A stretch of DNA of 64,000 nt from Paratinospora sagittata (Eukaryota; Streptophyta; Magnoliopsida; Ranunculales; Menispermaceae): contig CM069599.1 of NCBI GenBank assembly GCA_035771175.1, positions 35,497,562-35,561,561 on the forward strand, read 5' to 3'. The notes beneath the pieces are model-generated. The model was given only the letters and a program-made list of their open reading frames with translations, was not told the DNA's origin and made no database searches. Shown piece after piece: positions 10,221-23,671 of the stretch; within the stretch, counting starts at the first letter, position 1; every line of letters starts with the position of its first letter. The position numbers were made by a program, and so were the translations under genes.

Positions 10221-13200
10221 ATGCATGCTGTGATGCATCTACCGGGACAGATGAACGAAGTCCACGTAAACGATGCACATGTGAACATCAGTAACGCCCG
10301 GCCGATCCACGTGCATTACATGCAGGGGGAAGATCAGAGCTTGCATCATAGTAATAATGGGAGTGGGATTGGAGATGAGCAAGACAACGGTGCCGGAAGT
10401 GAAGGAATGGAAGGGGACGGACCGTTATCGGATCACGGAGGAAATCTGTCGGACCACCAGCAGCAGCAGCATGGAGCAATGATGGCTCGTGGTAGTGCCG
10501 GGAACCAGCTGACTCTTTCGTTTCAAGGCGAGGTTTATGTGTTTGATTCCGTGTCGCCTGAAAAGGTGACACCTTTTCCTAGTCTTGCATATTTTCTTGG
10601 ATGTTCAAATTGGTTTATTTGAAGTTATGAATATATTGGTTTGTGTTGTGCAATATGAATGTATTGTTGCTGAACCTTTGGTTTGAGTATTTAATAATAA
10701 TCTTATGATTTTTCATTGTTTTGGGTCTTTGGGGGCTTGTTTTGGCCCACTGTTTCATGCGAGTGTTTTGAATGAAAGGTTTTGGTCTTTTTTTGTTCCA
10801 TGAAATACAATATGTTCTTTAATTTGTGTAGAATTGAATGAAGAATAGGGTGTATTTAGCCAATCGAGATGTTTGGGATGGGTGGCTTTTGAGAGATAAT
10901 CGTGTTGAAGGATGAGATATATGTGGAAGGAAGATCCATGTGTTAGTATTTGTTATTTGTATGAGAAAGGGCCTTTCTTGGACTTTTTGGTTATGATTGT
11001 TGCTACGTGTAGTGCTAGGCCTTTTAGAAAGAAAGAAGAAAATGATCAGAGAGCTTCAGTTGAGTAAAATCCTTAGCTGTTGCATGGATAGTGCCAATAA
11101 ATTAGTTGTCTGTGTGTTATTGCAACATGCTATCATTTGAATTGTGTCTTGAGGACAATAATTGCTGTTAATAGCTTGCTAAAACTGGAAGAGCAAAGTT
11201 TTAGGCTTTTAATATTTTCCTTGTAGGGAAGATATACCAATTCTCTGGTAGGTGAGGTCATTTAGAAGTTGGGGAAAACAAACTTCATTTTTGGCTGACT
11301 TTACATTTACCATTTTAGCTTTTGTAGGAGCATAAATGCCATCATAGATCAGTTCCTTGCTAAACAAGCCCTTACAACTCTTTATTCCCATTTTTGTTAT
11401 TGGAATTATGGTTTCTGTAGCTCTTTTTTTTTCCATCTGTGCTCTATATAAATGGTAATTATTTTTTCCATTTCTAGCCTTATTATTGTTTTTGACCTTT
11501 TAGCCTTCAATCTCTTTCATTATTCACTCGAGTGCATTTAGTACATTGTGGAGAAAACAAGGGTGTTTTAGTAAGTGTGGCCCATGTAGTTGCATGCGCT
11601 ATGACTGTCATTAAAATGTATTTGAACAAATAAAAAACCTATTCTGATGTTTTCTTAGTTATCTCAGTTTCTCTATTCTTTCTACTTCTTTTGCTTTTTT
11701 CGTAGGATACAGTCTCTGGATTTGTTTACATAATTTTTATTTTATTTTATAAAAGACAGAAATATATTGGATTTGTTTACATATAATAGTAGCTACATGT
11801 GGCCAACTGCCAAATTGTCGAGGAAAATGAAGATACTCCTGTCTTTTAACTTTCTGCAGGTTCAAGCAGTCCTTTTATTGTTGGGGGGCCGTGAAGTACC
11901 TCCTAGCATGCCTGCGCTCTCGATATCATCCCCTCAGAATAATAGGGTACCTTTTTTGTGAATTTTTCTTATGTTGTTTTAAGTATACTATTGATTTATG
12001 AACTATTTTGTATCTTCTAGCCTCTATTTACCGTAGAGTTTAATCAGGGCTTGTCTGATGTTCCACAATGGTTAAATGTTCCTCAGAGAATGGCTTCTTT
12101 GATTAGATTCCGTGAGAAGCGAAAGGAGCGCAACTTCGATAAGAAAATACGTTATAGTGTTCGAAAAGAGGTCGCTCTAAGGTATGAGATGAACAATCAT
12201 TCATTTGATAATTCCCTTTTATGTTATTTAGTCTTCAAATAAATATAATATGCTAAATTGTGAAATTGTAGATAAAAGACTGCTTCCTTAATCATTAGTA
12301 TTTTGACAATAACCGAACTTGAGAAGAATATTTGGAGAAGACATAAAATATCATAATCTTTTTACTCCATCATGTCCTTGTTGAAGCAGAGGGTATAAAC
12401 TCTGGGTAGACTCAATGAAAATTTCTGCCAGTTGGCTTCACAATCGGTGGCATCTGCAAGGTTATTCAGTTGTTTTTTGTTTGTCATTGACCAAATATTT
12501 TATGAGGTGTTGTCTTGCTTCAGTGCTACTTCAGTTTAGTTTTAAACTATGGGATACTGTGCTTTTTGAATAATGTAGTTCAAAAATGGCAAGAAAGAAT
12601 GATTAATTCTTTGCCTATACACCAAGCAGATCAACTCCTGCTCAGGGCAACCCCCCAAAAAAAAGCTGGTAAAAATTTGGATGTGGAGCGCTTGCAGATG
12701 GAATCCATCAATTTGACAAGATGAGCTTCTTAAATGAAGAAATGAGCTTTGAGCATTGCACATATTGGCAAACACCCAAAACAGGCATAAAGGGAGTCTT
12801 GCCAGAAAGGAGATTTTCATGCAACTTGCTGTTTCAGGATACCGTGAGATATCCCACCATATGAATGCTAATTCTTCAAATTATTATCAATGGAACATAT
12901 AGGAAAGATTTGATATTCAATGCTATTGATTTTTTGCCCATCAAGAGCCTTCCAGAAGTTGTATTGTTTTATCTTTGCAGTCCTAACATGCATCAACTTA
13001 CCCAAATCAAAGTAGTGACCAGAAATTGGTGGAATGAATGTGCATTGGAAGCTCCTACTCCTTGCATATGATGCAGATGCTTGGCAAAATCTTCTTCTTC
13101 TTCTTCCAATGATATTGATAATGTATTTTCCCCGACGATGCCTTATCACAGAGAGCAGTACTTGGTTGGGACAGACACCCAAAACCTCTTGGGGGAAATC

Positions 13201-16200
13201 TTTACCTTTGTATGAAAAAGACTGAACAACCAATGTTTGGGACTATACAGCCCTCTGCCAGTGATTATATATGCATAAAATAGACATCAAATTAAGCCTA
13301 GATATTGATTTTCTTCATCGGAAAGGGGGACAATCTCTGAACCTTTGTTATTTTAGTTTATTTCAGGTTTAGAGAAGATAATACTTATATAACAGATGAG
13401 AAATAAAAGAAAAATTCCTACTAAAAATTTTAATTTGCAATTAAACCATGTTCTCTTCAACAAATACAACTCAATAAAAGTGCTTTCTTGCAGTCATATA
13501 TTTCCTTACTGATAGTTTTTAGCTATAATTCTGCAGTGATTATGTAACGCCCCGAAATTTCCTCCGTCTAACCCATATCCTATTTGAACGAATGCCCAAC
13601 TTATGTGCTAGCACTTGGTCGAATGTAGGTTACATTGTTCAGGTTTATCAGGTTGTTGATGATGTTGGAAGAAAAAAAAAAAAGGGACTCTATGGAGAGT
13701 CTAGTTGAGGCTTGTAGGGTCCCGATCATCCCATAGATGATGGGCTGGTTGCGATGCCTATGCCGGACGTCGTGCCCCGACACTCCGCACGCCATTCCGA
13801 GGGGATGGTGGTCCGGGATGCGGGGTCGCCACAGGCCCACAGATTAGCTATCTCTTTGGACATGTAATTTCTGACAAGAGAATCTGTGATGTCACTAACG
13901 ATTTTAACAAGTAAAATAGATACAGTGTTTCATCAATTCACTGTGTGCTCCTATATGGTTGTATCATCACTAGAGTCAGAACATGTTGCGATTTGAGGCC
14001 ATTCCTGGTTCACCTAATAGCATTTGCTGGAGAACTTCTAAAGGCAATCTCATTTATGCTTTGTTGGATGTCTAAGCCCTAAAAATTAGACGTTGATTTG
14101 GTTTCTATATTCTTATTTGCTTTTCTCTTATAATTGTTGTAGGATGCAACGTAACAAAGGTCAATTCACATCTTCAAAGTCAGCTCATGATAATTCTGGC
14201 TCAGGAGCAACTTGGGATTCTAACCAATGGGGGGATGCCAATGGATCCCAACAAGAGACTGTGTAAGCTTATTTTTTCTACCAATATATGCCAGTGCCTA
14301 CATCCTTTCACACATTGTAAATTAATTCATTGGAAATGATTTCTTTCATAAATTGATTTGTTCTGTATGGATTGTCTTTGTTCAGTAGTATGGATTTTAT
14401 TCTACCATGTATATTGTTTTCTGTTGGCAATTCAGTTGTGCTTCACTATTTGATAACTTAGAGACATTTTGCCCATGGTACATGCTACCCTGTCATTCTA
14501 GACAGTAAAAAGAAGAATCTCTTGCTTATGTGCATCCAGATATGGTATTTTGACCAAAGAAATTGAATGGTGTTGTTTCACTATGTTTGTGTTTGTTGAG
14601 CATTGTTTATAATAAACGCATTTAAGGAACTTCCTTTTTATTGTCATTTCTATTTTCTTTTTCTTTCTCTATTGGTGGGTGAAAGAATTGGGGGTAGGGG
14701 GTAGAGGGGTTGTGTGATCTTTTTCATTAGAGTAGAAGGTACTCTTTTTATTTATTTATTTATTAATTAACCTGGAAGGAAGGAATGAATGTGAAAAAAA
14801 CTCTCCATTGCAAAATTATTACCTACCATCATTTTATTAGCATAACTAATAATGATGAGAACTCAAAGTAATTGCATTTTAATGGTGAGAATTCTTGGCC
14901 ATTGGTTTTATACCATACCATATTCATGAAACATATCCTTCGCATAAATGTGACAAGTGCAACTAATGAAAAAAAAGAAATTATGTGAATAAGGAAAAAA
15001 ATTAAACAGTAAACTGGTAAATACAATTGAGAAATCATTAGGTGTTGAGATTGTGATTGAGAGTTTCTTGCCATTCACTTGAATAGGAGAATCACCTTTA
15101 GTATTTTGTATGTAACAATGAAAGCATTATATAGGATTTGTTTTCTTGGCTGCTAAGGCTCAATTATGTTATAATGACAGTTTCCAAGGCTTTTATAGCA
15201 ATATTTGCTGTTAAAATCTTATTGGGTTCTATGAAGGGCTGAAAGTGCTACACAATTTATCTATTCTCATTATGTTTGCTTCCCAAGCTTTCTTGTGCCC
15301 TATTATTGAGGCTCACAATGGCTTCAAATAAACTAATCGTTTCTTGTGCTTGGTGCAAGCTTAGAGTTGGCTCTTTATGAACTATACACAAGCTGTCAAA
15401 AATAATACCTAATATATTAAAGCAGTTATAGGAGCTTTTGTGTATAATTATGGAGACAATGAGAACTACAAGTTCGTATCTTAGCTAGTGTGGTCAAATA
15501 AAAGGATTTAACGTCAATGTTCAATTTGTTTGAATGTGATTAAATTTCAAATGCCTTGCATGTAAAACTTTAGTGAGATTACAGTAACTTGAACCTCTTT
15601 CTCTTTACCAATGAATAATCGCCGTAATGCTTTCCGTTCTTAAGCTCAAACAGATTGACGATAAAAACAGAACATCCCAAATGCCTAGGTCAGAAGTATC
15701 AAATATTGTTCATTCATTTCTATTTAGAGCCATTTCTTCCTAATAATTCCAGTATTTTCAATGCTTGTACAACCTTGGCTCATTCTTCTTAGATATTTTC
15801 CTTTCTTTGTAGGAATCTTTAACTTGCAATTCCTTTGTGCATACGTTATTGATTTGCATTAGATGAGCCCAAACCATTCTAATTGATTCTTTCTTAATTT
15901 ATCACCAACTATGGACCACTTCTCTTATTCATTTCTCATTTTTTTTTTTTTTTTCTCTCTCTCATTAGCCCAATGCCCATGATCCATTTGTGTATCCTCA
16001 TATTTAGTATGCTCGGTCTATTTGCATGGTCTTTCTCAATTGTCCAACATTCATCTTCATAAAGAAGTTGGATTGGAGACACAAATGGAAACATGTCCCA
16101 AAAACATGATTTTTAACTAATAGAAATGTAACTTGGGAGGTTGGCTTGGGTTGTAGGCCTATCCAAGCCCAACCAAGAATCAAACTTTTCATTTCAATCT

Positions 16201-19200
16201 TTAGGCTTACCATGATCCACTAAAGCCTAGTCTAATTCTAAGCTAATCATACTTTGGTACAGGACTTACTTGGTTTGATTAATTTAAATAACCAAACACA
16301 TTTAGAACAATTTTTTAATATATGGCAAAAAAATATTAGAGAACAAGCATTCACTTATACTAGCACTTAATGCACACAATAACATTATTTTTTTGTTACT
16401 CTATATATATAATGACCATTACAAAATTATTATGTATAGTTATCATGTTAGCCTTCTCTTCTATCCAATTATTTGGGTTGACAACAAGAATTGTACTTTC
16501 CCAATTAATTCCATAATTAGTCATTTCTGTAGTTGGAGTTGGGGGTGGCAAAAATCTGGTCTCGGACAAAATCGAGTCCGGACAACACCCTCTATTAACA
16601 AACTGATGGTATGTCCAGACCTGACCCTGTTTTAAATTTGGACACATCACCCATGTCCATACCCAATTTACTTTTAAAACTGAGCTGTTGGTTTTGTTCA
16701 AAATATAAGCCTTTAATGTTTATTCGTGCTATAACTATATTATAATTTAGTCATTAAGTAAAATTTGATAGCATGGATTATTAAATTTCATCTCTTTTTA
16801 TATATTGAATTTATGATGTAATTATATTATAATATTATTAATTTATATAGCTAGATTTATTATACTTTTAAAAACTATTAATAAATATAGATGGAAACAA
16901 TTGAAGAATATCTCAAAAAGAAATATTGAGCAACTAAATTATTAGTAAAGATAACATGCACGTTATGGGTATACACTTTTTTTTATTTTATTTTGTTATT
17001 CTAGGCCAATAAAGATATGTTTTCTCCTCTTAACATTCTCTTATACACACAAAACATATAATTCTTAAAATCATAAATTTTCTTGAAATTTTAACAATTG
17101 TTTATAATTACAAATTACAGACAAGTGACATCCTAAATGGGCACAGGTAAAACAATTTAACCCTCAAGTTGAAAATCGAATAATAAATGTCTGATTGTCC
17201 TGATTACCTAGTCCAGATTTGGCCCAGATTCAAATTCGGTCATCAGGCCTCTGTTTAGACCCAACCCAATTATTTGATAAGTTTGTCTGGACTCGTTGCT
17301 TTATATTGGGTCAGACAAAACTAGGCAAACCACGTTTGGACAAGTTTTGCCACCCCTATCTATAGTTTTGGCATTCATGTTTATCTAATTTTCTCACTAC
17401 ATCTTGCCCATAGAATCTTCAACTTGCACTTAAGTACTCTTTATCTGTGGTTTATCTTTCCTTTTCTTTGTAGGTTTCCAAGGATAATTACTATAGTTGT
17501 CAAACACTTGACTTGGTAATAAAAATGGTGGCAACTTTATATATGTATGCATATCCTAAGAAAGAATAGTCTAAAATTACTATATTGCTCTTATTTACTT
17601 AAATATAAAAAATGGGTCACGGTTTCTTATTCTTTAATGGCCTGATTGAGCACTAAGAAAATAACAATTCTCTCAAGAATTACAGATTTTCTTGAGAAAA
17701 TAAGAAAGTAGAGCATTTTATCGTTAAGATTTTCTTTAGATATTTTCTCAGCCTCTCATATTCCATCCCAATTCTCTATCCTATAAAGATGATTTTTTTT
17801 TCTCATGAGGAAAGCTTGAGTATTATTGTCCATACTTATACTCATTTTCAAGAAGCTCCTTCCTTTCCCCTTCTTCGTACGACAAAGATGTAATAATTCA
17901 TTTCCTTGCGTGCAATCAAAGAACAATACAAATTTTCTCAAGAAAATTATATCCCTTGGATTTTTTTTCATTGCTCTCAAATATACTCTGACAAGATACA
18001 ATCAAAACATATATTCAAATAGTTGGACAATATGTTTCAAACAATGTTTCTAATTAAATTGTCAAGAACAAACTGTAGTATTTAAAACGTAGAACATGTG
18101 TAGATAATGAATTGATCATGTGATAAAAGGCAAACTCTCAGTGTAAAAATAGTAAATATGAAAGGAACTCATGAATATTGAATGTGAACGGGTTTAGGAT
18201 TTAAAACATCAGGGGGGTTAAAGAGGAATGACACTTGGGGGTAGAATGGAGATAATTAATCCACCAATAATAAATATTTTGTATAAATAATAACAATAGC
18301 TGTTTGGAAAGTAAATATATCGTATTAATTGTGATGTATACTTTTAATGATGTATACTTGAAATTTATGGCAATGTAATTGCAAAGATAATTTGAAGTTA
18401 TCAGGGGCTATAAATACTTGCACTAAAATAATCGCATATGTATAAATACATGCAAACACACAAAGTGGTACCCCTTCTTTAAAATGAGCTTCTTGGAAAA
18501 ACTAAAGAACAAATTTCCTTAACGAGAATGACAAAGTAACTTTGTTTTTGGTTTTTCTATAATATGTGATAGCGAAGGTAATACCGTAATAGGAAGGAAT
18601 TATGGACTGTTTTCAATAAACGGGAAAAAAATAATGATCCATGTCAGACTTTAGAAAAAATATGTTGCCTTTGCCTATTCTCAGCTGGACTGTTTGTAGT
18701 TACTGGATCATCTTCTTTCGTTGGAAATGAGTGACCACTTCTTCCTTCCCTAGTTGATTTGCAAAAAGAATGAAGTGAACTTCATTATATTAGGCATTTG
18801 CAACTTCTGGTGTATCCACCCCCACTTTCCTTTTTTGTGTCTAGGTGGATTGGTAGAGCACTTTGTTTGATTAAGAGAAGGTTTCATTATGTAGACACTT
18901 TAAGAACCTGGTGATCACCTGAACCTTTATCCATTTATAGTGTGAGATGATCTTTTTGTTTGATATTGACCCGCTCCTATGATGAGGGACGTTTCTCAAT
19001 CAATTAAGAATGCTATTTAGCTACCACAAATGGCTGCCACTATACAATTGCTAAAATAACTGCCCAAACTAATAATACTGTGTTATATAATAATAAATCA
19101 GACTGAATCAACATATAATCTGTAGCTGCTGATGACACTGGCTGTGCTACTTTTTGCCTCCAACTCTCCTAGCTTTCAGGCAACAATCTCTTGATTTCTT

Positions 19201-22200
19201 GATTGCCTTATCTCATCTTTAAGGTCATCATCAAATTTTTAGCACTGATTTGATTTTTAAGGAAGAGGCAAAAATAGGAACATCTGGTGTCGATTCTAAT
19301 TCAATATGGTTTACCCTTGGTATATACAACTTTTTCCCAGCCAAACTGAATAAGACAGCTATTTCAGTATTTCTTTTTTGTTAAATGCCAATCTCTATGG
19401 CTTTCTTGTGTTGTGACTAATTTTTTTTAGAAAAGAACAGCATTAATTACTATTCTCGTAGTTATGTAAGTAAAATTTGACAAAGTGAAGTTCTTCTCAC
19501 AAAATCTCATTTATATACATTAATATTCCTTGAAATATAGAGTTAGAACTGATGCACATTGGTGAATTGATGTAAGCACATGGAAACTGATCTCTTATTC
19601 TGGCCCTTTTTAGGGAGTATCTTGAATCAATCAAGCAAAATGAAACCAGTAAAATGTCAATGAAAAGTGTGGCATAATTGAAGGCACTTTTATGTGCCAT
19701 AATCGTCTTGAAAATTTATGACTTTAAATAGCATGTGCTATAAAAATAAGGCTAGACCGTTAAATTTAATTTATTGTTAGCACTGTGCTGCATAGTATTT
19801 TTTTCACAACTCTTTGCAACCACATGCTGTTTCCTAGTTTAATTGATGGTCTTTTGGTTATATATTTTCAGCTGCAGCCACTGTGGTATCAGTCAGAAAT
19901 CCACTCCAATGATGCGGCGTGGACCTGACGGACCTCGCACCCTTTGCAATGCATGTGGCCTTATGTGGGCAAATAAGGTAGATGCTCAGCGCTGTTTATT
20001 CTTTTTATGATGGTCAGAGTGCTACATAGATGCATAACCTTTTGGTGACAGTCCCACAGCTATTCAACATTTGCAGATTACTAGTCAAAAAATATGGGAG
20101 GGGGGCCTTCTGCTGATGTCTACTCTAGGTTCTGATTTCGGTGTTGAATATCATGCCCTAGGGCTTAGTTTTAGTATGTTGTTCTGTGCATGAAGATTTA
20201 TTTTAATCCAATTCTCAAGTTTTAGATTGAGGCTCCCATAGTTGCTGAGGTTGATTGCACACTTAAATTAGCCAGTGGACAAGGTACCTATCGCGATTAA
20301 AGGAAACTATATTTCTTATACACTAAAAATTCTATTATTCTATTGGACTTGGACAAGGTGCATCTACATTAATGTTATATGACTCTTATCCAGATGTTAG
20401 CATCAAAATTCACAACCACCAATACTAAGCCTTTGCATCCAAGGTTTCTGGTTGTAGATGGTTTGGACATGTCTAATAAAGACCTTTAAAAATGCATTGA
20501 TTAGGAAGAGTGACCTCGATAATTAACAGTAATGATAGAGACAGAAGAAGACCTAAGAGAACAATAAAGATAATTAAGGAAGGTATAACTACTTGTAATA
20601 TAAATATTGACTTAGCCCTTGATAGAGTGGAGTAGAGGAAGTAGATTCATGTACCCATCTCTCCTAACATAAATGTTGGGAGTTACAATTCATTTACAAT
20701 TCAGTGCAAGTCCCAACATCTAGTTCATAGGAATTGTTTTTGTTCACTACGTGTTGAGGGAAGGGGAAAATAAAAATACATATCCACCATCTTACCTTGT
20801 AAAGCCTTTTTAGGGGCAGAAGGGCATGGCATTTTCTAGTTTAATTTATAAATGTGATGTCTTTTGAACAATGTTTTTGTATGTATTTGTTGAAAAAGAA
20901 TGAAAGTGTAGAAAAGGTTAGGAAGGAGAAAAGAGAGCCATAGGGCTGATTAGATATGGTAGAATAAATTCAGGACAGTTGTGCCAGCCAAAAAGTGCAG
21001 CCAGTTGTCACTCTACTTGCAGTGGAAGAGGAGAGAGAGGTTTTTGGAGTGGGAAAACAGAGTTGAAGTACAGTATTACGTAATTCTGAGTATTACAATG
21101 CGGTATGCTATTCCTGTTGAGGTTCTAGTTTTGGTTATGGGGATGTTGAGAAATAGTTACACAGTTTTTTGGTCGTTATGGGGATGTTGAGAAATAGTTA
21201 CACACAATCTTTTGGTCTCAATACACTCATTAGTGATTACTATGATACTATCAAGTCTTCTTTGCATTTAGAAAGACATGGGTAATGTCTTTGAGTACCT
21301 TTTAAGGTTTAAACTATATTGACAGAAAGTGTCTTAAAGACTAAAAACATTAGTAATGTTTAGTCATGTTGGCAATTCACAGCATTCATTTGCAACACTA
21401 GGGAGAAGAGTTAACTCACATTCTGTATTCTTTACACCGTCAAGCACAATCTGGTTTAATTTAGTCTGTGTGATATGAACACATTTTATTTGTAAACTAA
21501 AACATAAAATAAAGAAAACGAAAAGATAGAATTGGTTCATTCGAGGGAACCCAACCTCTCAATAGATCAAATCAATGACCTTGTGAATAATCTTCTCCTC
21601 CCTAATTTCATTCATTTTCCCTTTTAAATAGAAATTTACAGCACTTTAGATCCTATAAACTAGGCACACACAACCCATGTTCTGCACATGCACACACACA
21701 CCAATGTTCTACATAATGTTCATGGTGGGGAAAAAACCACCGTACCTACTCTCCTTTATTCTAAAAATCTAAAAAATATATCGAAGTAAATAAAACGTGA
21801 TCTTAACAGGGTGCTTATTTTTTATTATTATTTAAAAAAAAGAAAACATTTTCATCTGTTTAGTTTATTAGAGCCCCTTGACTCCTTTTTTTCCAACTCA
21901 TGGATAACCTTCAGGGAACACTGAGGGACCTCTCGAAGGCCACAGCCTTGCATATGCAAAATAATCCCTTGTCGAACTCAAACAATGAGGTCAGTAAATA
22001 ATTGATTTACTTGTATCATTTTGTGATTCCATGTCTGACCAACCTTTGCTTCTTGTTTTTTTCTTTTTTTGTAGAATACAGCGGCAGATGTTCTTGATGC
22101 AGCTAATGGTAATGACGTCTCATGACTGCATTCTTGCTATCATGGGGCTTAGGTTTTAATGTACATGAAACATGTGAAGGGGGTTAATTTATCTTTTTAG

Positions 22201-22773
22201 CCCCGATCTAGATAAGTTATATTTCACTCCACATAAAAGAACATGTAACTACACATGAGAACCAGCCAGTGAGATAGTTCTATATATGTGCATGCAATTC
22301 ACCCTCGATAATGTTAGGTGAAATCATGCACCTCTACGTTGTAACTTTCAGAAGCTAAGGAGGGTATCCCCTTTCTCAGTAATCTAGTTTAATTTCCCTG
22401 AAATCTCAGCATCCGTACTCTTTGAACTGGGTTGGTATTTTTCTTGAACTTATTCAGTGGTGATTTTCCAGTTCTCAGGCAGCTTATCTTACTCTCTGTT
22501 ATGTATTTATCTGCCAGTTCATCTTGTAAGCTTTTGTAACTTGTTTCTAATTTATTTGTTTATTTTTTCTTATGGGGGTTTTTCATTAAAAATTTATTAT
22601 ACAAAAAAAATTGTGCAAAGTTTTTCTCAATTTTCTATTAGGCTTTCTATTCTGTTCATGACAGGACACCTTTTGGAATTTTTTTTCTTTTTTTCCCCAT
22701 TGAAGATGAAAACTTCTCAGGACGCCTTGCTGTTAAGGAAGCAAGGTGGAATAAAAGAAAGGAAGAAAGCTAA
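10221..22773 (+). CDS. ZML: TIFY-CCT-GATA zinc-finger transcription factor (ZML/GATA24-28 type), eight exons
   Basis: Exons: 10221-10565, 11860-11946, 12021-12181, 14143-14262, 19872-19977, 21915-21989, 22075-22108 and 22706-22773, all GT-AG and in frame (about 331 residues). The order is an acidic Gln/His/Gly-rich N-terminus, a TIFY-like motif (from about 94, [13 protein letters not shown]), a CCT domain (about 167-210, [20 protein letters not shown]) and one GATA finger (239-266). The finger is C-X2-C-X20-C-X2-C, the X20 spacing of the plant TIFY-GATA class. The protein should be nuclear, bind GATA-type DNA and dimerise through TIFY; relatives include ZML1, ZML2 and ZIM. The TIFY core is divergent (TLSFQG rather than TIFYXG), as in ZML proteins. 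Intron 4 is 5.6 kb and holds a hAT-like element; intron 3 holds a solo LTR. The last two exons are short (34 and 68 bases), so the C-terminus is the least certain part. Confidence 0.92.
12580..13240. other. Unassigned, coding-like island in GATA intron 3
   Basis: This stretch is less AT-rich than the surrounding intron and stays open in several frames on both strands (plus-strand pieces such as [20 protein letters not shown] near 13125-13185, and a 121-codon minus-strand frame at 12868-13233). The frames are broken by stops and I recognise no family. It could be a decayed processed pseudogene or transposon fragment. It is not part of the GATA reading frame. Confidence 0.25.
13543..13841. mobile_element. 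Solo LTR or short LTR element with 5-bp target duplication
   Basis: A compact 299-bp insert starts TGTAACGCCC and ends GGCCCACA. It is flanked on both sides by GATTA (13538-13542 and 13842-13846). The TG...CA ends and 5-bp duplication are the hallmarks of LTR-retrotransposon integration. It is much more GC-rich than the surrounding intron, and no internal domain or second LTR is present, so recombination to a solo LTR is the simplest reading. It sits in GATA intron 3, away from the splice sites. Confidence 0.75.
16542..17356. mobile_element. Non-autonomous hAT-like DNA transposon
   Basis: The element begins GGGGTGGCAAAA and ends with its exact inverse TTTTGCCACCCC, a terminal motif frequent in plant hAT-type elements. 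Candidate 8-bp flanking duplications are CTGTAGTT (16527-16534) and CTATAGTT (17360-17367), with one mismatch and a few extra bases at each side. The interior (about 815 bp) has no transposase frame. It contains GTCCAGA/GGACC-rich segments near both ends. It lies inside GATA intron 4. Confidence 0.6.
20456..20662 (+). mobile_element. LINE reverse-transcriptase C-terminal remnant
   Basis: Conceptual translation, allowing stops, gives RWFGHV, then [15 protein letters not shown] and LALDRVE-RK-IHV. This is the characteristic C-terminal tail of plant non-LTR retrotransposon polymerases (RTE-like). Only the last ~65 codons remain and several are stops. It lies in GATA intron 5 in the same orientation as the gene. 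Shorter copies of the same tail occur near 34.6 kb and 50.5 kb. Confidence 0.65.
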
Positions 22774-23671
22774 ATTTGAGATTGCATATTACTGAGACTT
22801 CATGGGTAGCTTGGATAAATTGAATTCAGAAACAAATTCATTTATTTGTTTAGAGATTTATGAGACTGTGAGCCATCTCATCGGACACTTCAGATGACAA
22901 ATCATTTATTTTTATGCTTGGATTCTGAGCAACATGGAAGCATGAGTATGTTTCAAAGCTATGGATATGGTTCTTAAAGTGGGTTCCATTCTCTTTTGAT
23001 TTTGTTTGTTGGGACGTCCAAGTTCCAACCATCCCAGATCAGATCTATCTCAATTTTGACAAAAATTTACTTATAGATCCTACTTTTACTAAGTTATATA
23101 TAAAACATATCCTTTCTTTGCCAGAACAACGCCATTCATCCTCAAGTAAGTCAAAAGTCTTATAATTCCGTACAGCCTCAAGTCAAAAGTCTATGGGGGC
23201 AACTTGACTTTGCTTAGCTACAAGTTATTATTTATTTATTTAATTTTTTTTATTGATAATAAAGGGTATTTCAGTATTAGGTCTCGACTAATTTTTAGGG
23301 CCTTTTACTGAGGGGTCAAATATTAGTGGAGAGTTAAATTTGTGACCTTATTTTTTTTTGAGACAGGTGTACTGAACCAATCGAACTTTAGGTAAGTTCA
23401 ATTGGGTTTTACAAAATAATATACTGAAAATGAAAGAAAATTAGTTTAAATCGAAGTTTACTATTATTATTTTATAAAACCTGTGGTTAGGCTAGACTTG
23501 TAAATGAAACTTATATCTATTAAGGTGGAACCTTTGGCTTAACTACTTAACATAATAAGACATGCAAGCTTTAGGGTGAAGAATGCAAAATCTCACCAAC
23601 TCCAACACAATAATGTTCTTACATGAATTTTCTTATATAAGTATCTAACCCTAGTATGGACAGGCGTTCTA

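Noticed and set aside
12868..13233. 121-codon minus-strand frame in GATA intron 3 as a gene
   Set aside because: Low-complexity Arg run and no recognisable domain. It is kept only as part of an unassigned island.
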